The notes beneath the pieces were generated by a model. It worked only from the letters and a program-made list of their open reading frames with translations, ran no database searches and was not told the origin of the DNA. A DNA stretch of 5,783 bases from Dehalococcoidia bacterium (lineage in GTDB: Bacteria > Chloroflexota > Dehalococcoidia > UBA2247). The position numbers were made by a program, and so were the translations under genes. Location of the stretch: the NCBI GenBank assembly GCA_021159955.1, contig JAGHDJ010000027.1, positions 1 to 5,783 on the forward strand. Reading direction: 5' to 3'. Shown one piece after another: positions 1 to 5,711 of this stretch; the first letter of the stretch is position 1; every line of letters begins with the position of its first letter.

Positions 1-249
1 ATGCTCTGTAATATCCAGTCCTTGCAGTTCTACCTCTGGTGAGACACGGACACCGAAAGATTTGTCCATCAACTTGAATATTAGATATCCCATACCAAAA
101 GACCATGCAAAAACTACCAATATACTTATGAACTGAGCAAGCAACTGACCCCAGCCTCCACCATAAAACAGTCCAGTAACAAACGGTGCCTCAATAGCAT
201 AATTGCCATATGTCCCATCGGCAAACAAGCCAATACTGAGTAAGCCCCA
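1..249 (-). pseudogene. amt: Displaced C-terminal part of the ammonium transporter (continues past window edge)
   Basis: Read on the minus strand in the frame that begins at base 249, this stretch encodes WGLLSIGLFADGTYG, then a glycine-rich LFYGGGWGQLLAQF segment, a further membrane helix (VVFAWSFGMGYLIF), and the conserved cytoplasmic tail VRVSPEVELQGLDITEH, which reaches base 1 without a stop. These are the last membrane helices and C-terminal tail expected of Amt, directly following the FAG at which the main frame (126-1355) diverges. The minus-strand sequence there is GCG GGT TG TGG GGC, one base short of the expected Gly-Leu-Trp or Gly-Cys-Trp. A one-base deletion around 249-252 explains everything. 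The 83 codons after the break are undamaged, so the lesion is very recent or is a sequencing or assembly error. The conserved tail suggests only a few residues lie outside the window. Confidence 0.9.
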
Positions 250-1355
250 CAACCCGCAAACACATGTACACTTATAGCACCAACGGGATCATCTATGCCT
301 TTGGAGTCAAGGAATTTAACACTGGCATACATTACTGCTCCACCAACCAACCCTATTATAGCCGACACCCATGCTTCTACCCAGGCACAGCCTGCAGTAA
401 TGGCGACCAACCCAGCCAGCGCACCATTTAGAGTCATACCAATGTCCCACTTTCCTGTCTCCTGACGTGCCAGCAGTAGTGCTATTAGAGCCCCCGCTGC
501 CGCTGCGGTGTTGGTATTCACCGCTATAACCGATATCCTTAAATGATACGCATTCATTGTGCTTCCGGGATTGAATCCAAACCATCCGAACCACAGAATG
601 AATGTTCCCAGAGCTGCCAGCGCTATATTGTGACCTGGTATAGCCTTAGGCTTACCATCCTTGCCATATTTACCATATCTGGGACCAAGAACCATTGCCC
701 CAGCCAATCCAACAAAACCGCCAACAGCATGAACTGCTCCGCTACCGGCAAAGTCTAGAGCTCCCAGCCCGAGCGGAAGTTGTGAAAGCCAACCGCCTCC
801 CCATATCCAGTGTCCATATATGGGGAAAACTACCATACTTATTAAAACACTATAAATGAGGTATGCTCTAAATTTCAAGCGTTCAGCAACCGCTCCTGCA
901 ACAATGGTAGCAGCTGTCGCGCAAAACACCATCATCCAGAACATAGTAAGATATGAAGTCACATCATAGTTTCCTCCAAGCAGGAACCAGCCATCTGTTC
1001 CCAGAAACCCCTTCCAGTCACTCCCCATCATCAAGGCATAACCTACAGCAAAAAAACAAAGTGAGCCAACAACATAGTCCAGCAGGTTCTTGCTCAACAG
1101 ATTGACCACGTTCTTGGCACGGCAGAATCCAGCTTCAACCATAGCAAAACCAGCCTGCATAAACATCACGAGGAAGGCACAGACGAGTACCCAGACAAAG
1201 TTCAACGGAGCCTCTGAATCCGCAGCTAATGTTTCTGCCCCTGTAGGATCACCAGCCAGAGCTACCTTCGCAGTCAGCAACAAAGCCGCCGATACCATAC
1301 CGACAACCAGACACCCCCACAGTAAAAATTTTGATAGCTTGTATTCACCAATCAT
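126..1355 (-). CDS. amt: Ammonium transporter (Amt family), reading frame broken near base 250
   Basis: This is an Amt/MEP/Rh-family channel that conducts ammonium or ammonia through the cytoplasmic membrane. I place the start at 1355 (MIGEYKLSKF) rather than the upstream ATG at 1382, because a strong AAGGAGG lies between the two and 7 bases before 1355. Residues 1-34 form a signal peptide (Lys-rich start, hydrophobic core, VALA before GDP), usual for Amt. Many hydrophobic segments follow. Both pore histidines are present: the first in GSGAVHAVGG (about residue 209) and the second in DDPVGAISVH (about 364). The Trp of GGGWLSQL and the NPGST segment are also typical. Just after the second histidine, at about residue 368, homology stops; the remaining 40 or so residues are out-of-frame sequence ending at a TAA at 126-128. 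The correct C-terminus continues in another frame to base 1 (separate entry). The gene lies 113 bases downstream of a GlnR-like regulator. The family is certain; whether the break is real or a sequencing error is open. Confidence 0.93.
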   Translation of the reverse strand: MIGEYKLSKFLLWGCLVVGMVSAALLLTAKVALAGDPTGAETLAADSEAPLNFVWVLVCAFLVMFMQAGFAMVEAGFCRAKNVVNLLSKNLLDYVVGSLCFFAVGYALMMGSDWKGFLGTDGWFLLGGNYDVTSYLTMFWMMVFCATAATIVAGAVAERLKFRAYLIYSVLISMVVFPIYGHWIWGGGWLSQLPLGLGALDFAGSGAVHAVGGFVGLAGAMVLGPRYGKYGKDGKPKAIPGHNIALAALGTFILWFGWFGFNPGSTMNAYHLRISVIAVNTNTAAAAGALIALLLARQETGKWDIGMTLNGALAGLVAITAGCAWVEAWVSAIIGLVGGAVMYASVKFLDSKGIDDPVGAISVHVFAGCGAYSVLACLPMGHMAIMLLRHRLLLDCFMVEAGVSCLLSS

Positions 1356-1362
1356 TGCTATT

Positions 1363-1369
1363 CCTCCTT
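1363..1369 (-). promoter_or_regulatory. Ribosome binding site that decides the amt start
   Basis: The minus strand reads AAGGAGG, a near-perfect Shine-Dalgarno sequence, followed by 7 bases (AATAGCA) and the ATG at 1353-1355. It lies inside the longer open frame that begins at 1382, where an upstream ATG would add nine residues (MNFLEGGIA). Those residues are a translation of the ribosome binding site itself, and the signal peptide begins naturally at MIGEYKLSKF. Confidence 0.85.
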
Positions 1370-1391
1370 CTAAGAAATTCATCTATCGGTA

Positions 1392-1423
1392 AGAATAGCA
1401 GACAAATGTTTCCATCGTATTAC
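1392..1423 (-). promoter_or_regulatory. Candidate amt promoter with a GlnR-box-like operator in place of the -35
   Basis: On the minus strand an extended -10-like element, TGC followed by TATTCT (hexamer 1392-1397), lies about 37 bases before the amt start codon. No acceptable -35 hexamer is found 16-18 bases upstream. That position instead holds GTAAT-ACGATG-GAAAC (1408-1423), which matches the actinobacterial GlnR consensus gTnAc-n6-GaAAc (recalled from knowledge of the family) with one mismatch. The element ends 10 bases before the -10, the geometry of promoters activated by PhoB/OmpR-type regulators. The neighbouring GlnR-like gene is the obvious candidate regulator. The match is short and could arise by chance. 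Confidence 0.4.
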
Positions 1424-1468
1424 AAGCGATAGTTACATTTCATTTTCAGCAGATTTCTCCCACGAACC

Positions 1469-2140
1469 CTATTCAGCTCTGAATCTATAACCCATATTTC
1501 TTACTGTCTCAATAAATACATGTTCTACATCCTCGATTTTGCTTCTTACCCTTCGAATGTGCACATCCACCGTTCGATCCCCCCCATAATAATCATAACC
1601 CCAGACTTTATTTAACAACGCCTCGCGAGAGAATGTTCTACCGCGATTACTCATCAGGCACTGGAGTAATTCATATTCTCTGAATGTCAACATAATGACT
1701 TTGCCCTTGAGAAACACCTCGCAACTGTCAACGTTCATTACTAATCCGCCACATCTAATGATATTGTTGGTATCTATGTTGCTCACCCGCCAGAGAATCT
1801 GTTTTATGCGTGTGATCACCTCAGGTGCATCAAATGGTTTGACGACAAAATCATCTATGCCAAGGGCAAAATCAAGTGAGGGCAAAGTCTCCCTGGGAAC
1901 GAGAGCAATAGTAGCCACTCGCTGTAGTGATTTTATCTCCTGATGAAGACTCCACGCATCAGAGCCTTTCAATGGTCCATCTGCATCTACAATCACCACA
2001 TCTGCTATCCGGTCCATCTCAATATCAGGCAGATTTTCCTTTGGAGAAACGGTTGAAATAACAAAGCCACCTTGAATTAGAGACGAACTCAGCTCTTTTA
2101 ACTGATTACACTCGTCTGTTATTACCAACACCCGTAACAA
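1469..2140 (-). CDS. GlnR-like OmpR-family response regulator with atypical receiver
   Basis: A 223-residue transcription factor with an N-terminal receiver domain (about 1-120) and a C-terminal winged-helix DNA-binding domain (about 126-223). The winged helix carries LTFREYELL, then VWGYDYYGG, the recognition-helix region RTVDVHIRRVRSK (189-201) and the closing TVRNMGYRF. These segments look strikingly like actinobacterial GlnR, the nitrogen regulator, as I recall its sequence. The receiver keeps an acidic pair (D9, E10), a probable phospho-acceptor D52 and K101, but the usual Thr/Ser switch residue is Val81 (IALVP in place of the common xxLTA), and the loop to Lys is about two residues short. 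GlnR proteins also have atypical, apparently phosphorylation-independent receivers. The start is TTG at 2138-2140, supported by AGAAGGA about 10 bases upstream and by the first beta strand (RVLVITD) starting at residue 3. No histidine kinase gene is adjacent in this window. Its place between glutamate synthase and amt supports a role in nitrogen control; the targets and sensing mechanism are inferred. Confidence 0.88.
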   Translation of the reverse strand: MLRVLVITDECNQLKELSSSLIQGGFVISTVSPKENLPDIEMDRIADVVIVDADGPLKGSDAWSLHQEIKSLQRVATIALVPRETLPSLDFALGIDDFVVKPFDAPEVITRIKQILWRVSNIDTNNIIRCGGLVMNVDSCEVFLKGKVIMLTFREYELLQCLMSNRGRTFSREALLNKVWGYDYYGGDRTVDVHIRRVRSKIEDVEHVFIETVRNMGYRFRAE

Positions 2141-2171
2141 TAAATATCAGTCCTTCTCATCGTTGCCATCT

Positions 2172-2193
2172 CTATATCTCAACTCAGATATAG
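2172..2193. repeat. Perfect 8-bp inverted repeat upstream of the regulator gene
   Basis: CTATATCT and AGATATAG form a perfect inverted repeat with a 6-base spacer, in the 112-base gap between the GXGXG gene and the regulator. It is AT-rich and has no following T-run, so it is not a convincing intrinsic terminator. Its left half on the minus strand overlaps the best candidate -10 for the regulator gene, so it may be an operator, for example for autoregulation or an unknown repressor. It could also be a weak hairpin in the 5' leader. Confidence 0.45.
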
Positions 2194-2216
2194 CGCAGAG
2201 TAACACGCTTTCACAA
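2187..2216 (-). promoter_or_regulatory. Candidate promoter of the GlnR-like regulator gene
   Basis: On the minus strand TTGTGA (2211-2216) and TATATC (2187-2192) are separated by 18 bases, each matching four of six positions of the sigma-70 consensus hexamers. The start codon is at 2140, leaving a leader of roughly 40 bases. The 112-base gap after the glt operon makes a separate promoter plausible, but read-through from the glt genes is equally possible because no terminator is visible. Confidence 0.3.
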
Positions 2217-2223
2217 AAATCTC

Positions 2224-2239
2224 TTGACCTGCCGTAAAC
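2224..2239. promoter_or_regulatory. Weak second GlnR-box-like element
   Basis: The plus strand reads TTGAC-CTGCCG-TAAAC, with the spacing of the gTnAc-n6-GaAAc GlnR consensus but with the first G of each half replaced by T. It lies about 8 bases upstream of the candidate -35 of the regulator gene, a reasonable site for autoregulation. The match is poor, and it is listed only because it sits in the same kind of gap as the better element before amt. Confidence 0.15.
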
Positions 2240-2252
2240 CAATCTAATCCAA

Positions 2253-3017
2253 TTAGTGTGTGTAGAGTCGACCATAAGGACGAGACGATAACGGAAACAG
2301 TTTCAGGAATTTCCCTTTAAGCAACTCTTCTGCATCATAATCAAAATAAGAAGCGAATTCGCCCACTGCAGACTGCAGCACTGTATAGTCATTATCATCT
2401 GGCTCAACCACACCGACTTCCTTGCCAAGCTGAAAATCTTCTACATTCCCACGGAGATATATGACACCACCATGCATCCCCGTGCCTATAAAACGCGCTT
2501 TATGTCCCTCGTTCTCTTTTAAGTTTAACCCGAGTAAAACGAGCGTTCCCCCTGCCATATATTCACCCAGAAAATCCTGAGCCGTTCCCCCGATTACCAG
2601 CAATGGCTTCTTCTCGCCATACTCTTTCATATGAATGCCAACTCTATACCCCACATCCTCTTTAATAAAAATCTTGCCACCACGAGCTGCTAACCCAGTA
2701 ATATCTCCGGCATGCCCATGAACAACTATCACCCCATCATCCATGGTATTACCGGAGCCATCCTGTACATTGCCATGAACAACAATGCTTGGCCCATTCA
2801 TAAAAGCACCCATATCATTACCAGGAGTGCCATAAATCTCAATCTGCACTGGCTTGTTGAGATCTGTGCCTATATACCTTTGCCCATAAACCTCACGTAA
2901 TTCTATCCGTTGAATACCGTTAGCCACAGCTTCCCTGAGCTTGGCATTCAATGCTCGATGACTGAGTTCCTCAACCTTTAGACTAAAGGTATTATTTCCT
3001 GACATTTTAAAATCCAT
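2253..3017 (-). CDS. Glutamate synthase GXGXG (beta-helix) domain subunit
   Basis: A 254-residue stand-alone version of the C-terminal GXGXG domain of the glutamate synthase large subunit. Residues about 55-200 contain the glycine-rich turns of the right-handed beta-helix: IYGTPGNDMGAF, HGNVQDGSGNTMDDG, HGHAGDITG, GGKIFIKEDVGYRVG, GGTAQDFLGEYMAGG, GTGMHGGVIYLRG. In the fused enzymes this domain has no catalytic residue; it is structural and helps hold the ammonia tunnel between the glutaminase and synthase sites. It presumably does the same here by binding the products of the two genes upstream. The N-terminus (1-50) is a short helical region and the C-terminus (about 205-254) a small alpha-helical tail. 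The gene starts 10 bases after the FMN subunit's stop. The first ATG (3017) and another at codon 5 (3005) are both possible starts, neither with a strong ribosome binding site. The fold also occurs in formylmethanofuran dehydrogenase subunit C, but the context settles the assignment. Confidence 0.93.
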   Translation of the reverse strand: MDFKMSGNNTFSLKVEELSHRALNAKLREAVANGIQRIELREVYGQRYIGTDLNKPVQIEIYGTPGNDMGAFMNGPSIVVHGNVQDGSGNTMDDGVIVVHGHAGDITGLAARGGKIFIKEDVGYRVGIHMKEYGEKKPLLVIGGTAQDFLGEYMAGGTLVLLGLNLKENEGHKARFIGTGMHGGVIYLRGNVEDFQLGKEVGVVEPDDNDYTVLQSAVGEFASYFDYDAEELLKGKFLKLFPLSSRPYGRLYTH

Positions 3018-3027
3018 TTCTGCTATA

Positions 3028-4533
3028 TCAATCCCCCGCCATCTTTACACCGAGTATCTTAAGTTCGGTATCAGTGAGCCCGATACCACGCAAACTCAAG
3101 CGATTACCCCGCAGGCTTTCCAGTGCATTCAATCCCATGCCACCAAGTATATCCTTGAGTTCCAAGCTCCATCCGCGAAGCAGATTTGCAAGGCGTCTTG
3201 ATCCAATATCCGGGTTGATTCTCTTGGTCAAGGTGAGATTGTTGGTGCAAATACCCCAGGCACACTTGCCAGTGTGACACTGTTGGCAGAGAGTGCATCC
3301 CAGAGCAACCAGGGCTGCCGTTCCAATGTAGACAGCATCCGCTCCCAGTGCAATTGCTTTAGCCACATCACCGCTGTTTCTTATCCCACCTGAAACAACT
3401 ATGGATGCTCTGTTACGAATACCCTCAGCTCTCAGCCTTGAATCCACGGAGGCAAGCGCCAGTTCAATGGGAATACCTACATTGTCTCTGATTATCTTAG
3501 GAGTAGCACCTGTCCCCCCCCGGAAACCGTCGAGAACAATGATATCGGCACCAGCCCTAACCATACCACTGGCGATAGCCGCAGAATTATGCACAGCAGC
3601 TATCTTAACCGATATTGGCTTCTCATAATTTGTTGCCTCTTTTAACGAGTATACCAGTTGAGCCAAATCTTCGATAGAATATATGTCATGTTGTGGGGCT
3701 GGAGACAGAGCATCTGTCCCTTGTGGAATCATCCGCGTTAGTGATACCTCAGAACTAACCTTTTCTCCAGGAAGATGCCCTCCTATGCCGGGTTTTGCCC
3801 CCTGTCCAATCTTAATCTCAACGATACTGCCTGCATCCAGATAATTTTGGTGAACACCAAATCGCCCGGAAGCAACTTGCACAATAGTGTTTGCCCCATA
3901 CTTGTAAAGTTTGGAATGGAGTCCACCCTCCCCTGTATTCCACAACGTTCCTGCTTCCGTAGCAGCCCTTGCCAGAGACTCATGCACATTGATGCTCACA
4001 GCACCATAGCTCATAGCAGCAAATATTACAGGAATATCTAGCTTAACCTGAGGAGCAAGTTTAGTCTTTAGTTTAAGATTATTGGAATCAAGCTCCACTT
4101 TATCAGGCTTCGAACCAAGATATGTGGTAAGTTCCATCGGCTCACGTAATGGATCAATGGAGGGATTGGTTACTTGGCTGGCATTGAGAACAAGATGATC
4201 CCAATAGACACGATAACCCTTGTCGTTGCCCATACCTGTGAGTATCATTGCTCCCGACTCAGCTTGCTTTAATATATCCTCAATAACTTCAGGCCGCCAG
4301 TTGAAATTTTCACGGTAATCCAGAGGGTTTTTCCTGATAGTCAACGCCTGTGTTGGACAGAAGACAACGCAGCGATGGCAACCAACGCAGTTCTCTTCCC
4401 TGCTTTTTACTTCATCATCCTCGGCATCGTAATAGTTAGCATCAAAGGAACACTGATTGACACACACCTGACATTGTATGCATCTTTCAGGATCTCTATC
4501 TACTATGAATTTATTCGGAATATACGTTTTCAT
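3028..4533 (-). CDS. gltB: Glutamate synthase FMN/Fe-S domain with N-terminal ferredoxin domain
   Basis: A 501-residue protein joining a two-[4Fe-4S] ferredoxin domain to the synthase domain that makes glutamate from 2-oxoglutarate and ammonia on FMN. The ferredoxin cysteines are C18, C21, C24, C28 and C49, C52, C55, C59. From about residue 90 the glutamate synthase barrel follows: FAAMSYGAVS, GEGGLHS, the signature IGQGAKPGIGGHLPG (242-256), the flavin-binding DGFRGGTGA (335-343), and SGGIR with DV (381-390). C413, C419 and C424 show the CX5CX4C spacing of the [3Fe-4S] cluster in glutamate synthases; extra cysteines C416 and C429 lie among them. This is the archaeal-type layout, in which the ferredoxin domain probably accepts electrons in place of a GltD subunit. 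The ATG overlaps the amidotransferase stop (ATGA), implying translational coupling. The symbol gltB is used because the domain matches the central part of GltB; full-length GltB is about three times longer. The family is certain; the electron donor is inferred. Confidence 0.95.
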   Translation of the reverse strand: MKTYIPNKFIVDRDPERCIQCQVCVNQCSFDANYYDAEDDEVKSREENCVGCHRCVVFCPTQALTIRKNPLDYRENFNWRPEVIEDILKQAESGAMILTGMGNDKGYRVYWDHLVLNASQVTNPSIDPLREPMELTTYLGSKPDKVELDSNNLKLKTKLAPQVKLDIPVIFAAMSYGAVSINVHESLARAATEAGTLWNTGEGGLHSKLYKYGANTIVQVASGRFGVHQNYLDAGSIVEIKIGQGAKPGIGGHLPGEKVSSEVSLTRMIPQGTDALSPAPQHDIYSIEDLAQLVYSLKEATNYEKPISVKIAAVHNSAAIASGMVRAGADIIVLDGFRGGTGATPKIIRDNVGIPIELALASVDSRLRAEGIRNRASIVVSGGIRNSGDVAKAIALGADAVYIGTAALVALGCTLCQQCHTGKCAWGICTNNLTLTKRINPDIGSRRLANLLRGWSLELKDILGGMGLNALESLRGNRLSLRGIGLTDTELKILGVKMAGD

Positions 4534-5687
4534 CTTAGTTTGTTCCCAGTCCTCACCTCTGTAACTCCTGTAATAAACTGCTTCTGGTTTTCCGTTGCCA
4601 ATCTGCCGATTATGGGCTCCCCACCCATAGGTATCCAGGCTTTATCCAGATCAGGACTTATCAAACGAATGGATGCCTCCTCAGATGAGAGATATAACAT
4701 TGAGCCCTTCACACCCACAGTCAGCGGACGCAACCGTATTCTATCCGTAAAACCAATCATCTCTCCTTGATGAGCAATAATTATCGTAAATGGTCCATTT
4801 AATAACATACTGCTGTAAACCTGGCGCAGAGCTATAAGCAACTCTCTCTCATCTTGCGGAAGACGCTCTATATCATCCCAGAATGGAGGCGCCATTATCT
4901 TAGCCACTATCTCAATGGGCAATCCATGCTTGCGCATCAAAAGATCAATAATATAAGCAACGACTTCAGTATCAGTCTGCATGGTACAAAGATAGCCAAA
5001 TTGCTCAAGACAACGATAGTTTATACCATATGAAGAAATCTCTCCGTTGTGAACTACTGTCCAGTCTAAGATATTGAATGGATGAGCGCCACCCCACCAG
5101 CCACGTGTGTTAGTAGGAAACCTGCCATGAGACGTCCATAGATATCCCTGGTAATCGTTAAGGCAAAAATATTCTGCTATCTCTTCAGGGTACCCCACAC
5201 CTTTAAATACACCCATATTCTTGCCACTGGAGAAGACGAAAGCTCCATCCATGCAGGTATTAATCTGCATCACCTTTTCTGTAACGTAGTCATCAGGTTC
5301 CTGCAATACGCACTTGCCCATGTCTACCTCCAAAAAATATCGCCATACCAGAGGAGGATTTATAATCGCAGGCGTTGGTTGCGTTGGAATCTCATCCGTA
5401 ACCACTACATGGAAATTTTCTTTGAGGAAACTTTCCACCTGATTCTGACTATCTTTACTGAGATACATTATATGAAAGGCATAATAATCAGCATATTCCG
5501 GATACAAACCGTAGATAGCAAAGCCCCCCCCTAAACCATTACCTCTAAAATGCATATTGCCTATAGCTTTTGTTATATCCTTGCCAGAGAAACATTTCCC
5601 GGAAGTATCCATCATCCCGAAGATAGAACAAGAATCTATAATCTTACCATCAGAATAAGGGTTGCTAATCTCCGTTAAATCTCTCAT
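4530..5687 (-). CDS. Class II glutamine amidotransferase subunit of glutamate synthase
   Basis: A 385-residue stand-alone glutaminase domain of the Ntn-hydrolase type, which would hydrolyse glutamine to glutamate and pass ammonia to the FMN subunit. The likely nucleophile is C20 in DSCSIFGMM, equivalent to the N-terminal Cys of the CGIxG motif in GltB and PurF. If so, a 19-residue propeptide must be removed; several GltB and PurF proteins have such leaders. Other family motifs are SHGRFPTNT with WWGGAHPFN (186-205, Arg and Thr contacting glutamine), HNGEIS (213-218, the Asn-Gly of the oxyanion hole), and TDTE (238-241). The ATG at 5685-5687 is preceded by GGGAG; no start codon lies directly before C20. 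It overlaps the next gene by four bases and follows an unidentified gene by 24 bases, so it belongs to an operon that began further upstream. Asparagine synthetase or GlmS is excluded because no synthetase or isomerase domain follows. Confidence 0.93.
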   Translation of the reverse strand: MRDLTEISNPYSDGKIIDSCSIFGMMDTSGKCFSGKDITKAIGNMHFRGNGLGGGFAIYGLYPEYADYYAFHIMYLSKDSQNQVESFLKENFHVVVTDEIPTQPTPAIINPPLVWRYFLEVDMGKCVLQEPDDYVTEKVMQINTCMDGAFVFSSGKNMGVFKGVGYPEEIAEYFCLNDYQGYLWTSHGRFPTNTRGWWGGAHPFNILDWTVVHNGEISSYGINYRCLEQFGYLCTMQTDTEVVAYIIDLLMRKHGLPIEIVAKIMAPPFWDDIERLPQDERELLIALRQVYSSMLLNGPFTIIIAHQGEMIGFTDRIRLRPLTVGVKGSMLYLSSEEASIRLISPDLDKAWIPMGGEPIIGRLATENQKQFITGVTEVRTGNKLR

Positions 5688-5693
5688 GTATGG

Positions 5694-5698
5694 CTCCC
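5694..5698 (-). promoter_or_regulatory. Ribosome binding site of the amidotransferase gene
   Basis: The minus strand reads GGGAG, followed by 6 bases and the ATG at 5685-5687. It supports the start that leaves a 19-residue leader before the proposed nucleophile Cys20, and so supports processing of a propeptide. Confidence 0.6.
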
Positions 5699-5711
5699 AA
5701 AAACCAAGCTA

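Noticed and set aside
245..260. Programmed ribosomal frameshift in amt
   Set aside because: There is no X-XXY-YYZ slippery heptamer or evident downstream stem, and Amt proteins are not known to be made by frameshifting.
543..758. Plus-strand open frame opposite amt
   Set aside because: It lies wholly within the well-conserved transporter gene on the other strand; the translation shows no domain or membrane pattern and there is no ribosome binding site worth noting.
1090..1392. Plus-strand open frame of 100 codons opposite the amt N-terminus
   Set aside because: It is the antisense of the signal peptide and first helices; composition is that of a shadow frame and it crosses the amt promoter region.
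1383..1432. Inverted 6-bp repeat CTATCG/CGATAG flanking the amt promoter region
   Set aside because: The arms are short and almost 40 bases apart, with no extension of pairing on either side; easily expected by chance.
2200..2252. Possible intrinsic terminator after the GXGXG gene (a T-run on the minus strand at 2215-2219)
   Set aside because: No GC-rich stem precedes the T-run; termination here cannot be supported from sequence.
4375..4770. Plus-strand open frame of 131 codons across the junction of the amidotransferase and FMN genes
   Set aside because: It is antisense to two certain genes, including the ferredoxin cysteines, and has no recognisable family features.
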